Positions 45,501 to 51,130 of a stretch of DNA of 64,000 bases are shown piece after piece; position 1 is the stretch's first letter; each line of letters starts with the position of its first letter. Below the pieces are notes generated by a model that was given only the letters and a program-made list of their open reading frames with translations, ran no database searches and had not been told where the DNA came from. The stretch lies in contig NC_086383.1 in the NCBI RefSeq assembly GCF_036588685.1, positions 61,703,448-61,767,447 on the forward strand, in the 5' to 3' direction. The stretch comes from Mytilus trossulus (taxonomy: Eukaryota > Mollusca > Bivalvia > Mytilida > Mytilidae). Both the position numbers and the translations under genes were made by a program.

Positions 45501-48172
45501 AATTGTTTTTCCTCGTATCATCAGTTTTAATGTTTCCCAAAACAGTTGGTCTGAAATGGAAAATTCTATTTCTTCCCTATTTTTAGAATCAACTATTTGA
45601 TATTGATCATACAATCAGCAATACAAGTTTTAGTATTAGCAATAATTTTTTTGTCGTACGATAAAGCATTGTTAAATTTCCACGTCCCTTTGCCTTTTTC
45701 ATTTGTATTAAATTGAATGGAGAGAGATATATGTGAGTGATCAGACCTATATGCAACACCAATATCACACGAGGTTATCAGTGGTTGAAAATCAGATGAG
45801 ACAAGGAAGAAGTCCAGTTTTGCCTGCTTCCTGTTTGGTCCTCCCCAGGAAAACCTTTTTTTCTCTGGGTATAATTTCCTTTAAACATCAACCAGATATA
45901 TTTCTGACATCATTGCATTAACCTTTTTTGAGCTATAGGATTATTTTTATGCAAATAATTTAAAGTATCCATATCATAACTTTGTGGTAAATTCCAATCA
46001 TCCCCCACTTTTACTAAAGTATTACCAAAATGTTCAATATCTCTTTGGAGTATTTCATAAAAAAAAACTGGTTTGTCCTCATTGGGTCCATATACCACTG
46101 CTATTGTCATTCTATGAGGAAAAAAATTATATTCAGAATTGCATCCGCACTATCATTTGCTATGGTCAATAACATTAAAATTAGAAAGATCATATCATAG
46201 GGAACATGTGTACTTAGTTTCAAGTTGATTTGACGTCAACATTTTCAAAAACTACCTCGACCATAAACTTTAACCTGAATCGAGACAGACGGACGGACGG
46301 ACGAACGGACAAACGAACGAATGAACAAACGGACAAACTGACAAACAAACGAATGAACTAACGGACGAACGGACGAACGGACAAACGAACGAATGAACTA
46401 ACGGACGGACGATTGGACGAACGAACGAATGAACAAAGGGACGAACGGACGCACATACCAGAAAACATGACACCCATAGATAGGGCATAAAAACACGTGA
46501 AGTTCTATGGAAACTGCATATAGACATATGTTAACAATCAATGATAAATTATAATTGTAGAAATGGTGTTGTCCAGGTTTTACATTGTTCCATGGGGTGG
46601 GGGCATGGGAAAGAGAGGTTCTTACTTGAAATGAGTTGTATGTAGGTGTTTCTGGCATTTGTAAATATTATTAGTTTTATAATATAAAGTAAGGACATGG
46701 AAAACAATTCACATGAAAACGTATAATTTCGTTGTTGATTAACTGTAATTTTTTTATCAGATATCCATATTTCTTAAATCTATTTATCTCCATAAGAAAA
46801 ATCATATTGAATTTCATGATAGTTATATTTTAGTCAAAATCTCATATACTTTGTTCTGTAAATATTTTTAATATATGGAAAAGGTAAAAAAACAGATGTC
46901 ACTGCTACTTATCTCTACCGAAAGGGGTTGTATTTTCCCTTCCCTCTACACACACACAACCATAATTGGAAGATGGTAAATCTTGTTAGTAGTTAAAGCA
47001 ATCACAACCTTACTACTAAACTGGATATGGAACTGCTTACATTAATGTTATTCCGTTAACCATTTTGCATCTATTCTAGGAAGGATTTATACTTTTTTAA
47101 CTGCTTAGCTTAAACCACATAACGAACACACGATTTACATTATCGGAACCACAAGGTTAAGTAGATTCAATTAAGTTCATCAAAATAAAAAAAACACACG
47201 TCATTGTTTGTTTATTCTGCTCCAATAATCTTTTCACTCAATGAGATGTAAAAGACATTATTTATTTACAAAAATCCAATTCAATCAATTGAATTTTGTG
47301 TCTTGTAATATGTTATTTTTATTTTCCTATGAAGGCGAATGATTTTGTGAAATTTATTCGTGTATCAATAAAAAAAAAAAGGTGTTTTGAAATCCTTTGT
47401 TACGTATTCATTGAAGTGAATAATTTTGATAACATCTGTATTGTGTAATAGTTAAATTACATGTGTAATAATGGTTAGTCTTAATTTGTTTAACCCAATA
47501 GAATCAGAACTACATGTGCTTAAAATAAGTTGTGGTGTCAACTTTCTTTTGACTGACACCAACGATGATGTGTTATTTTTATATTCTTGATCATATATCA
47601 GAATCGTTAAATATCCATCAAAACGTGTTTCACATAGTCATGTGTCATTCAAAATAAAATAAAAAGGTCTTTGATATTCTAAAATGTTACATTTAGAGAT
47701 ATACTTTTCTTTCTCTATAAGCAAGACTTGCATATACATGAGTAAGTAAATATTTCGTTTAAAACTTTCCCCTCGATCCATTGAAATATATACTCGTCGT
47801 CCTTTCGATGACTAAGGTATCCTCAATTTTTTTCATGGCTGACTGTTTGAAATGAAAACAATTTAATTAAAACAACATGATAAGAAGGTCTGCTATATTC
47901 TTAAAAGATACAATTTAGGAATTTCCTCTTCTCTTCCAATAAGCTAGACTTGCAACATGCATGTGTAAGGTAATATGTTATACAGAAGCAATGGTGCGAA
48001 AAAATGCATGTGTCAGTAGACATATTAATGTGTAATTTTTAAAATGAAATGAAAACAGGTATCCATGTGTATACTTTTTATCTTTTTGACAGGATTACAT
48101 CATGTGTATCCTGAATAAATAAGTTAACTTGTAAGTTTTACTTACATAATTGAGAGGAAGATCTTCTTCCAT
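9463..48172 (-). CDS. Divergent protein kinase with N-terminal ubiquitin-like region (16 exons)
   Basis: Spliced order: 48172-48146, 42286-42234, 41487-41416, 41277-41249, 40452-40358, 38617-38584, 26399-26284, 23351-23318, 21346-21239, 20211-20082, 19284-19135, 16900-16755, 14047-13915, 12117-12007, 10852-10799, 9533-9463. The exons total 1363 bp, about 454 codons. Regions: short N-terminus; ubiquitin-like stretch ([18 protein letters not shown]); linker; kinase N-lobe with a weak Gly loop ([10 protein letters not shown]) and IACKC Lys; MELIVP hinge; HCDLHGAN catalytic loop (HRD Arg replaced by Cys); IIDFGSAKE; then a short C-lobe with no APE motif; Ser/Pro/acidic tail ending TTVGI. Catalytic Lys, Asp, Asn and DFG are present, so activity is plausible but unproven. 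Phases agree at every junction except exon 2/3, where the model needs another exon of length 2 mod 3. A variant polyA signal ATTAAA lies at 9389-9384. Substrate and pathway are unknown. Confidence 0.85.
9935..10140 (+). repeat. Dispersed repeat family B
   Basis: Core gccgtacggtgacctatagt and tail ggcaatcataccacatcttt are shared with 13225-13350, 21890-22235, 53925-54110 and 56830-57115. Reading frames here are repeat shadows. Confidence 0.75.
10525..10780 (+). repeat. Dispersed repeat family D, partial
   Basis: The gccacacgtagagcaagatc start and the later T-rich gttttagatatctgctcgg part resemble the copy at 23800-24080. It ends just before kinase exon 15. Confidence 0.5.
10799..10852 (-). 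CDS. Kinase exon 15: Ser-rich tail
   Basis: Acceptor atattttag, donor gtacat. Encodes [16 protein letters not shown]. Phase 1 on both sides. Confidence 0.75.
12007..12117 (-). CDS. Kinase exon 14
   Basis: Acceptor tttctatag, donor gtaagt. Encodes [20 protein letters not shown] then an acidic [11 protein letters not shown]. Its first ~22 bases and acceptor are part of a tandem duplication on the + strand side. Confidence 0.8.
12095..12400 (+). repeat. Tandem duplication (~153 bp x 2) including the exon 14 acceptor
   Basis: 12095-12247 and 12248-12400 are diverged direct repeats (cactatgttatcatccgttc versus cactatgttataatccattc). On the minus strand the second copy keeps an acceptor-like caatag and the first ~22 bases of exon 14, giving a pseudo-acceptor upstream of the true one. 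Confidence 0.7.
12365..12993 (+). pseudogene. LINE reverse transcriptase C-terminal remnant
   Basis: The frame 12400-12477 encodes [20 protein letters not shown], and 12760-12993 encodes [19 protein letters not shown] and [10 protein letters not shown] up to a stop. A CxxC...H...C cluster followed by YxxLR is typical of the C-terminus of many LINE polymerases. The stretch between is broken by stops. Domain family inferred from the pattern only. Confidence 0.65.
13225..13350 (+). repeat. Dispersed repeat family B
   Basis: Shares gaagaccgtaccttgacctg...ttgtttcattggcactcatacc with the other family B copies. Confidence 0.65.
13915..14047 (-). CDS. Kinase exon 13: reduced C-lobe
   Basis: Acceptor gtattttag, donor gtaatt. 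Encodes [20 protein letters not shown], then [18 protein letters not shown]. Helical and charged; no recognisable kinase subdomain X or XI. Confidence 0.8.
14110..15215 (+). repeat. Dispersed repeat family A, ~1.1 kb copy
   Basis: Begins agagcctgtgtcgctcatctt, has an internal duplicated module (gccatgtcggccatcttggt, aaactagataccc, gattgtggccaagtttgg) and ends in an acgacggacg tract and gggccaggtgagct. Collinear with 37345-38578; reversed at 57121-58125 and 63616-64000. No coding capacity. Confidence 0.8.
15785..16350. repeat. Degenerate minisatellite (cacgaaaaata / cacgagaaataaa)
   Basis: Two patches, 15785-15880 and 16180-16350, are built from variants of acacgaaaa and cacgagaaata. The minus-strand frames there are low complexity. 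Confidence 0.55.
16755..16900 (-). CDS. Kinase exon 12: catalytic Asn and DFG
   Basis: Acceptor ttttttgcag, donor gtaagc. Encodes [20 protein letters not shown] then SAKEITDN and [17 protein letters not shown] is intact. No APE or usual P+1 loop follows, so the activation segment is very short. Confidence 0.9.
17335..17420 (-). repeat. Dispersed repeat family B fragment, reversed
   Basis: gccaatgagacaactcttc and ttcaaacgagaaaactag are reverse complements of family B tails. Confidence 0.5.
17565..17960 (+). repeat. Dispersed repeat family C
   Basis: aaacgaatgtataacaactg, tgtcatattcctgactt, then gacagtcgcataaaat and gatgtataagtaccgagcc match the copies at 24715-25170 and 39155-39410. Confidence 0.7.
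18230..18415 (+). repeat. Possible LINE 3' end
   Basis: An A-rich stretch ending aataaaatatattcattctttcattc looks like a LINE 3' tail with short terminal repeats. No coding part precedes it, so the call is weak. Confidence 0.3.
19135..19284 (-). CDS. Kinase exon 11: helix E and catalytic loop
   Basis: Acceptor cttttcag. Encodes [19 protein letters not shown], a hydrophobic helix, then [14 protein letters not shown]. The donor is the weak gtttgt, chosen because it alone yields HCDLHGANILL with exon 12; the nearby gtaaac would break the frame. Confidence 0.85.
20082..20211 (-). CDS. Kinase exon 10: helix C to hinge
   Basis: Acceptor ataattgcag, donor gtaagt. Encodes [11 protein letters not shown] (helix C with candidate salt-bridge Glu), [11 protein letters not shown], and [10 protein letters not shown] (hinge). 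The pattern resembles MAP3K-type kinases, but this is too weak for a family assignment. Confidence 0.85.
20390..20690 (+). repeat. Dispersed repeat family E
   Basis: gggaggtttagctagccac, cctgcaccaagtcagg, and tttatgaatttcgaacagc; 58265-58540 is the reverse-oriented copy. Confidence 0.65.
21239..21346 (-). CDS. Kinase exon 9: N-lobe strands 1-3
   Basis: Acceptor taatttcag, donor gtacgt. Encodes [19 protein letters not shown] then [17 protein letters not shown]: a degenerate glycine loop followed by the strand carrying the ATP-binding Lys (IACK). Exactly 36 codons, phase 0 on both sides. Confidence 0.85.
21890..22235 (+). repeat. Dispersed repeat family B, long copy
   Basis: Starts at catgtttaaccccgacata, runs through ggctgtacggtgacctatag and ends ggcaatcataccacatc. 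56830-57115 has the same start. Confidence 0.75.
22731..22765 (-). ncRNA. Truncated hammerhead ribozyme
   Basis: Stem I strands and CTGATGAGTT remain, but the GAAAC/stem III part is deleted (ccagacgcataaaactcatc). Not functional. Confidence 0.6.
23077..23112 (-). ncRNA. Truncated hammerhead ribozyme
   Basis: gccagacgcgcgtttcatcag: stem II and the sequence joining it are lost, leaving CTGATGAAACGCGCG. Not functional. Confidence 0.6.
23318..23351 (-). CDS. Kinase exon 8 (34-bp microexon)
   Basis: Acceptor aactttag, donor gtgagt. Encodes [11 protein letters not shown]. Phases fit both neighbours exactly. Confidence 0.75.
23760..24080 (+). repeat. Dispersed repeat family D
   Basis: ccacatgtagagcagcatctg, ggaacatctgagatcagcc, ggtggggttcgtgttg, then tagccatgacgttgtcagt. 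Best-preserved copy here. Confidence 0.7.
24240..24355 (+). mobile_element. Hammerhead retrozyme fragment, plus orientation
   Basis: aatgctcttcttgtttggcc upstream of the ribozyme and attatactccttgtatct downstream match other plus copies. Confidence 0.65.
24294..24341 (+). ncRNA. Type I hammerhead ribozyme, degenerate stems
   Basis: CTGATGA and GAAA are kept, but the closing pair of stem II is A-C and stem I return is taacg, mispaired. Probably inactive. Confidence 0.6.
24715..25170 (+). repeat. Dispersed repeat family C, long copy
   Basis: Longest version: ggggaaaaattcgaaacgga, acacatcatacgaatggac, catttttcatgtgg, gatagtcgtataaaattcc, gggatgtataagtatagagcc. Confidence 0.7.
25175..26283. other. 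Kinase intron, nothing recognised
   Basis: AT-rich intronic DNA; short frames have no support. Confidence 0.4.
26284..26399 (-). CDS. Kinase exon 7
   Basis: Acceptor ttttttag, donor gtacgt. Encodes [15 protein letters not shown] then [19 protein letters not shown]. Phase 0 in, phase 2 out. The LNPE segment echoes [10 protein letters not shown] of exon 3, hinting at a repeated motif. Not assignable to a domain. Confidence 0.8.
26543..27004 (+). repeat. Left arm with tRNA-like segment, flanking the hammerhead array
   Basis: Contains tatcaccatcactgctggtg, ctcagacgtacttataaat, ctgatctgtaa, then A box TGGTCTAGCGG (26857-26867) and B box GGTTCGAATCC (26916-26926), and ends gttgatgtttagaagagttg. 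It is more diverged than the other copies and is the inverted partner of 30117-30503. Confidence 0.8.
27413..27456 (+). ncRNA. Hammerhead ribozyme, array unit 1
   Basis: taacatca + CTGAAGA + gac att gtc + GAAA + T-CCGG-A + TA + tggtgta. Stem II has a three-base loop because ttat is deleted. Core intact; the cleavage triplet is ATA. Confidence 0.8.
27984..28031 (+). ncRNA. Hammerhead ribozyme, array unit 2
   Basis: Type I layout: stem I aacatca/tggtgta, CTGAAGA, stem II GACA/TGTC with loop tttat, GAAA, two-pair stem III closing CCGG, cleavage triplet ATA. All conserved core positions present. Confidence 0.85.
28558..28605 (+). ncRNA. Hammerhead ribozyme, array unit 3
   Basis: Same sequence as unit 2. 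Confidence 0.85.
29134..29181 (+). ncRNA. Hammerhead ribozyme, array unit 4
   Basis: Same sequence as unit 2. Confidence 0.85.
29709..29756 (+). ncRNA. Hammerhead ribozyme, array unit 5
   Basis: Same sequence as unit 2. Confidence 0.85.
30117..30503 (-). repeat. Right arm with tRNA-like segment, inverted relative to left arm
   Basis: Reads as the reverse complement of the 34703 copy: acaactcgtctaaacatcaa, ggattcgaacccatgctact (B box), cccgctagaccac (A box), hairpin, then ctaaattatctatag and tattcataagtacgtctg. A 17-base deletion removes part of the segment between the boxes (tactgtaatatcgcctgc). It abuts the Penelope copy at 30503. Confidence 0.8.
30503..32026 (-). pseudogene. Penelope-like element copy 1: reverse transcriptase, 3'-truncated and broken
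   Basis: The minus strand encodes the Penelope N-terminal motif [18 protein letters not shown], then reverse transcriptase motifs [16 protein letters not shown] (B) and RFIDDI (C). Defects: a GAG to TAG nonsense at 31527-31525 (Glu in copy 2), a one-base deletion near 31379 before motif A, and truncation after RRPKSL at about 30503, so the zinc-binding and GIY-YIG parts are gone. The N-terminal frame is open to 32026, about 35 codons longer than copy 2. It cannot make a full enzyme. Confidence 0.9.
31965..32084. repeat. Palindromic junction of the two Penelope copies
   Basis: 31965-32021 and 32028-32084 are near-perfect inverted repeats of about 57 bp (ctgggtttaggaatccatg against its complement) around aattc. 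After it copy 2 restarts with a duplicated cccagattcaggaaaaaa and lacks the ~95 bp of copy 1 that precede gaagctatgcggtta. Confidence 0.9.
32028..33912 (+). pseudogene. Penelope-like element copy 2: reverse transcriptase plus GIY-YIG endonuclease, frameshifted
   Basis: Three frames make up one old protein. 32110-32571: [11 protein letters not shown] region. 32543-33451: motif [15 protein letters not shown], motif [13 protein letters not shown], motif C RFIDDI. 33448-33912: cysteine cluster CKGC...CLTC, then GIY-YIG-type [16 protein letters not shown] and a conserved [12 protein letters not shown]. An extra A in the A-run near 32540 shifts the frame. Near 33340 about 40 bp present in copy 1 (coding [14 protein letters not shown]) are missing. 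The order (RT, CxxC cluster, GIY-YIG) fits Penelope elements with endonuclease. Inactive as written. Confidence 0.9.
33913..34700 (+). mobile_element. Penelope-like 3' flank
   Basis: Non-coding sequence after the GIY-YIG stop, matched at 2086-2610 and 5540-5745. Contains gggatgtataagtaccaagcc, also seen in family C. The exact element end is not defined. Confidence 0.6.
34703..35090 (+). repeat. tRNA-like arm element, plus copy
   Basis: Complete copy: ctcagacgtacttatgaat, leader, hairpin gctctttttttgagagc, A box TGGTCTAGCGG, B box GGTTCGAATCC, second hairpin aaatttgcgaaagcaaattt, ending at an AT run. Confidence 0.8.
35185..35505 (-). repeat. Inverted fragment of the 575-bp unit
   Basis: Reverse complement of the unit from gtggcacaacatcctg through gtttgaacgta; the ribozyme part is not included. 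Ends at an AT run joined to an arm copy. Confidence 0.85.
35505..36050 (-). repeat. tRNA-like arm element, minus copy with doubled end
   Basis: The outer segment (agtacgtctgagtcagtgac to cataatgtatat) occurs twice, at 35509-35600 and 35951-36042, on either side of the reversed tRNA-like part (35630-35760). Confidence 0.8.
35975..36120. repeat. Palindrome with 68-bp arms
   Basis: 35975-36042 (ctacaacagatgtatcc... ) and 36053-36120 are inverted with a 10-bp loop and only a few mismatches. It marks a head-to-head junction of two arm copies. Confidence 0.85.
36220..36550 (-). repeat. tRNA-like arm element, minus copy
   Basis: acaactcgtctaaacatc, reversed B box ggattcgaaccc, reversed A box (ccgttagacca, one change), then gtgacaaccctacaac. 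A short plus-oriented piece (36122-36195) precedes it, joined at an AT palindrome. Confidence 0.75.
36842..36862. repeat. Telomere-like (CCCTAA)3 inside satellite fragment
   Basis: ctaaccctaaccctaaccc stands where array units have the run aatacgtcaca. The metazoan telomere motif is TTAGGG; three repeats may be repair filler or chance. Confidence 0.7.
36933..36979 (-). ncRNA. Hammerhead ribozyme in the inverted unit
   Basis: Minus strand: taacgtca + CTGAAGA + GACA ttat TGTC + GAAAT + CCGG + ATC + tggtgta. Cleavage triplet ATC rather than ATA of the array; stem I pairs throughout with two G-U. Core intact. Confidence 0.8.
37345..38578 (+). repeat. Dispersed repeat family A
   Basis: Full-length-looking copy from aactagaggctctaaagaag to gggccaggtgagct, with two internal modules. 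Its end lies about 5 bp from the donor of kinase exon 6. Confidence 0.8.
38584..38617 (-). CDS. Kinase exon 6 (34-bp microexon)
   Basis: Acceptor tttttttcag, donor gttcgt. Encodes [11 protein letters not shown]. One leading base completes Ser with exon 5. The donor is only a few bases from the end of a family A repeat. Confidence 0.8.
38730..38930 (+). mobile_element. Hammerhead retrozyme fragment
   Basis: ggcaacacttttaggagttt, caatgctcttcaacttcg, then ribozyme 38839-38885 and attcctagtatctatgatgag. Same family as 40640-41100. Confidence 0.7.
38839..38885 (+). ncRNA. Type I hammerhead ribozyme, core-mutated
   Basis: CTGGTGA instead of CTGATGA (A6 to G); stem II GTC/GAC, GAAAC, GCGC loop and GTC otherwise intact. 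Expected inactive. Confidence 0.7.
39155..39410 (+). repeat. Dispersed repeat family C
   Basis: ccccgaggaaaattcaaaacg, catatcaaacgaatggataa, tgtcatattcctagc, gacagtagaatcaaattcc. Confidence 0.7.
40030..40325. repeat. Cluster of ttcacatgaa / ttcacgtgaa palindromic repeats
   Basis: About a dozen variants of tcaCATGTGa and tcaCACGTGa-like half-palindromes occur in 300 bp, including ttcacctcaaaaggtgaaac as an inverted pair. No coding. Sits in the intron just 3' of kinase exon 5. Confidence 0.7.
40358..40452 (-). CDS. Kinase exon 5: ubiquitin-like core
   Basis: Acceptor ctgattacag, donor gtatat. Reads [19 protein letters not shown] then [12 protein letters not shown]. The strand-turn-strand-helix order with TxxELKxxL and a later hydrophobic strand resembles a ubiquitin-like fold. 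This is fold-level inference; sequence identity looks low. Confidence 0.8.
40654..40700 (+). ncRNA. Type I hammerhead ribozyme, intact core
   Basis: gcgtca + CTGATGA + GTT tttgta GAC-type stem II (one G-U) + GAAAC + GCGC + GTC + tggcgta. Stem I pairs over six positions. Confidence 0.85.
41019..41065 (+). ncRNA. Type I hammerhead ribozyme, intact core
   Basis: gcgtca + CTGATGA + GTC/GAC + GAAAC + GCGC + GTC + tggcgta. The best match in the window to the type I consensus for this family. Confidence 0.9.
41249..41277 (-). CDS. Kinase exon 4 (29-bp microexon)
   Basis: Acceptor ctattcag, donor gtaagt. Encodes [10 protein letters not shown] with the flanking bases. A competing acceptor 8 bases upstream (tttccag, exon start 41285) breaks the phase with exon 3, so the later AG was chosen. 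Confidence 0.7.
41416..41487 (-). CDS. Kinase exon 3
   Basis: Acceptor with a T-rich tract and atcacag; donor gtaaat. Only the frame starting with two leftover bases is open ([18 protein letters not shown]). Joins exon 4 in phase 1. Confidence 0.75.
41855..41990 (-). repeat. Dispersed repeat family D fragment, reversed
   Basis: ggtcatctcagatgctcctg and ggtaaggagatcctgg are reverse complements of the family D consensus. Confidence 0.6.
42234..42286 (-). CDS. Kinase exon 2
   Basis: Acceptor ttcttacag, donor gtaagt at 42233. The frame [17 protein letters not shown] is the only open one and follows exon 1 in phase 0. It ends with two bases of a codon, which exon 3 as drawn does not accept. Confidence 0.75.
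42290..43760. other. Kinase intron, nothing recognised
   Basis: No coding exon in phase and no matched repeat; AT microsatellite at 42354-42370. Confidence 0.4.
43770..43935 (-). mobile_element. Hammerhead retrozyme fragment, second subfamily
   Basis: Matches one half of the 350-bp unit at 58761-59111 (accaattttcttgcaccag to atagccaaatccgtgaaa), with the ribozyme retained. Confidence 0.75.
43788..43834 (-). ncRNA. Type I hammerhead ribozyme, second subfamily
   Basis: Minus: gagcatca + CTGAAGA + GACA tgtat TGTC + GAAAT + GCGC + ATC + tggtgc. Four-pair stem II and fully paired stem I. Core intact. Confidence 0.85.
43940..44689. other. Kinase intron, nothing recognised
   Basis: No supported feature beyond an AT run at 44349-44362. 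Confidence 0.4.
44690..46115 (-). pseudogene. L1-type LINE remnant (endonuclease and reverse transcriptase)
   Basis: Minus strand, 5' to 3': [17 protein letters not shown] and GDDWNLP (AP-endonuclease-like, 46110-45910); [15 protein letters not shown], an L1-type linker (45330-45280); [15 protein letters not shown] (about 45000); then [11 protein letters not shown] and [16 protein letters not shown] (44880-44760), the start of the polymerase. It is cut off near 44690 before the catalytic YADD and broken by frameshifts at about 45330 and 44950. The clade is inferred from the NLEKRN and [12 protein letters not shown] motifs. Confidence 0.85.
46284..46452. repeat. Tetranucleotide-type repeat (gacg/aacg/aatg variants)
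   Basis: About 40 imperfect copies of ggacgaac-like tetramers; open frames on the minus strand here are artefacts of the repeat. Confidence 0.8.
46460..48145. other. Kinase intron 1, nothing recognised
   Basis: Longest featureless part of the first intron. Possible regulatory content cannot be judged by eye. Confidence 0.4.
48146..48172 (-). CDS. Kinase exon 1 (start codon)
   Basis: ATG at 48172-48170 opens a 9-codon exon (MEEDLPLNY) ending at a strong donor gtaagt (48145). Phase 0 matches exon 2. No in-frame ATG follows nearby. 5' UTR and promoter not resolved. Confidence 0.75.
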
Positions 48173-49980
48173 TATAGTCCTAATAGTCAGTGATATTGTG
48201 TGGTAGTGATAAGCGTTATGACATGCATTTAAATATCATTGATAATACATATAAATTCAAGTGTACATTTAGAAGTCGGAAGTAATACAACACCTAGCTG
48301 ATAACATGATAACCTTCTTCTTATATTATAATAGTTTAAATTATTGACAGGAAGCAAGGTAAACAAATTGAAGGATTTAAAATTTTATTTGAAATCGGAT
48401 CTCTAAATTTGATTTCCTGTAAACCATGTAAACGAACAGCTATAAAAAGAAATGTGAAAATCTTTTTAGAATTTTAAGTTTTTTGTTCGTTTGTAGATTC
48501 AAATAATTATACACCGTCTCGTTCCTGTTAACCGACTTTCATAGTACGTCACACCCGCTTTCAAACACACAGGACCCGATTAAACGTTTCCCTTGAATTA
48601 ACAGATGAGGAAAATATTTATACATTTTTTGGCGAATAAACATTTAAAGGTCCTAAATATATATATATATATTGAGTATTTCAAAGCACCATTCATTTTT
48701 GTTGTTGTATTTTTTATGTTTCTATTAAATATATAGAAAAAAGAGGTTTCTTCATTACTTCAGCATGTAAAGTTTGTAAACAAAACAATGGTCAAAATTT
48801 GATTGGTTAATCAGATAGCTATGAAATTAGGTTTAAGCCACTACTTTCGTCATAAGAAAATGCCTATATTACGTCAGGTATATGACAGTGGTAATCCATT
48901 CGTCTAACATGGCTTTTATGAAATTAAGTTTGCTTTAGTGACACAGTTTGACTGTGATGAATTGAAATTGATGTTGAAAGTTAGATTCAATTAAATTGGC
49001 TTTCTTAACTAACATCGGTCACATGCGGCGCTCAGAAGATATTTTGTAGAAAAATAGATAGACAAAAAAAACATTCAATTTTGAATAGTGTTTGGGCGAC
49101 AATAGTGCTATATGTTATATCGGTGCTTGCATTTTGTACAGAGTCAAACTATTTAAAGATCTTATCATATTACTGATTTCACTTTCAGATATATTAGTTA
49201 TGTTCTGGTTTTTAGACTGGTATCTCGAATTTGACATAGTTGGTTATCTCAGTGCCAGAATCTTAAACAAAACTGGACAAGTTCTATGTTTCAACTCATC
49301 GATATTCAAGAGCTTGTAGCTGCTACTCAGACTTCATAATATTAACTGTGATTAAGCAGAATATTAATGAAAAACAGGGTTATGTTAAAAACACTTGTCA
49401 TCCAATTTTCTTTAAAAAAAAAGCATTAGCAGATAAAAAGAACTTGTTCATATAAATTCCGTAACAGCTTCAAGAATAATGCCTGATGATCTTAATATAT
49501 AGATTCTGAAAAATCAAGTTTTTATCGTCTTTATTTCGTGTTATGGTGTTCTGTTGATTTGCTTTTGTATATTTATAATCTTTGCGGCGTTTTCGGTAAA
49601 ATTCGGTTTTTATATAGCTTGCTGATGTATCATTATGCTATGGTATTTTGTGTATGTTTGTCTTACATATTTATTATTCGTATGTAAAAGTAAAGATAAT
49701 CAATCACCCAGTTCATGTGTTGGTTTAAGTTTAAAGCAACTATGTGCATATGTTTTATTTGTTTTGCACAGTTAGGCTTTGCACTCTTACTGTCCCTATT
49801 CTATATAAATATTCTTGTAATTCTTTTTAGATGCATCAAATTACAAATGTAGAAACATAATCTTGACTTATATACAATTTGTCATAATGTACATGTGACC
49901 TTACTTTTTGTAGAGTTGATGCTATCGTGTGACAGACACACTATTCGTAATTTTATTAAGCTGTTCTTGTGTACTTAGAT
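48173..49980. other. Upstream of kinase start, nothing recognised
   Basis: The promoter and 5' UTR of the minus-strand kinase should lie here. No clear TATA or initiator could be singled out in this AT-rich DNA. Confidence 0.35.
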
Positions 49981-50110
49981 ATAGGAAGATGTGGTGTGAG
50001 TGCCAATGAGACAACTCTCCATCCAAGTAACAATTTAAAAAGTAAAACCTAGATTAATTTTATTTAGTTTTTGTTATTCTTTGGATAATATGTTGTAATT
50101 AACTTTTATA

Positions 50111-50231
50111 TCATATATTGGTGAATTGCTCTGTACTCAGTGTTCCTACATTTATTTGTACTGAATTTCCATCTTGAAATGTTGTCATTTTAACGGTATC
50201 TTTAGCATTGCCATCGAGAATTGAAAATAGT
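50111..50231 (-). CDS. Possible terminal exon of an unidentified minus-strand gene
   Basis: Acceptor cttttgtag then 39 sense codons (LFSILDGNAKDTVKM, TTFQDGNSVQINVG, TLSTEQFTNI) and TGA at 50113-50111. Balanced amino-acid use suggests coding. No partner exon is certain; a donor at about 51972 in the 51836-52015 segment would fit its phase. Confidence 0.35.
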
Positions 50232-50929
50232 CTACAAAAGTAAATGCCTGTGCCAAATATGAATATTTGTTTTCTATTCGTTTGAATTATTTGAGCGTTT
50301 AATGTTATCATTTTTTGTATAAAGATGTCCCGTTTTGATTTTTTTTATGGTTCAGTATTTTTGTCATTTAACTTTTTTTATTCCATATACCAGTATAACT
50401 CATAAGCCGGTGAAAGTTTACACCGTTGCATCATTGTTAGATAAAATAAAATAAAAGAACATGCATTTTGCTTTCAATTCTGAAAATCCAGAATAATTAT
50501 CAATTCATTTCGTATAAGAACTAAACTTGTCTCCCTTCTCCATTTCCATTCTCAATTTTTATGTTTTTTTCATTTCATTTTGTTCTAAATTATCATTCAT
50601 ATAAAAGAAAAGAAAAAAATCAATTAAACAATCACACAGAATACAATGAAGGTGTTATCCATGTATTCTTTTACAGTACGTGTAATATGCAGTTAAACGA
50701 AGATAAAGAGGCATGTGTACTTGTGCGTTTTGAATTCGGTTTCCAATGTCACCACTGATAAGTCGAGGTACTCAATGCCTAGTTGTTAAAGTTATTAATG
50801 AATGGTCTCTACCCTGAAGTATATAATTCATTGTTGCTTTCAAAGCAAATGCAGAACGATTGAAAATGTTTCGTATGTGACTACTGAATTATATTTTTAA
50901 ACTAGTTTGTGCTTACACGAACACTACGA

Positions 50930-51130
50930 CGAGTGCCCCACTGGAGCAGGAAAGACTGCATGATCTACTTACCCTTTCCTTTTGGGATCTCAACAAGTGC
51001 TTGTTAGCGTTCGTGTTGCTCAGTTTATGGTTCTCTTTGTTGTGTTTTGTGTTCTGTTGTGTGTCTATCTCTGTTTTTCCTGTTTAATCATGGGTTGTCA
51101 GTTTATTTTAGCCCCATGGTTTTTTTTATC
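50930..51130 (+). repeat. Dispersed repeat family D
   Basis: cttacccttccttttgggatc, gttcgtgttgctcagtttatgg, gggttgtcagtttatttta. A further short piece (ggggttcgggttgctcagtc) lies at 51455. Confidence 0.6.

Noticed and set aside
46270-46658. Minus-strand frames rich in Val/Arg/Pro/Phe
   Set aside because: Read-through of the tetranucleotide repeat.
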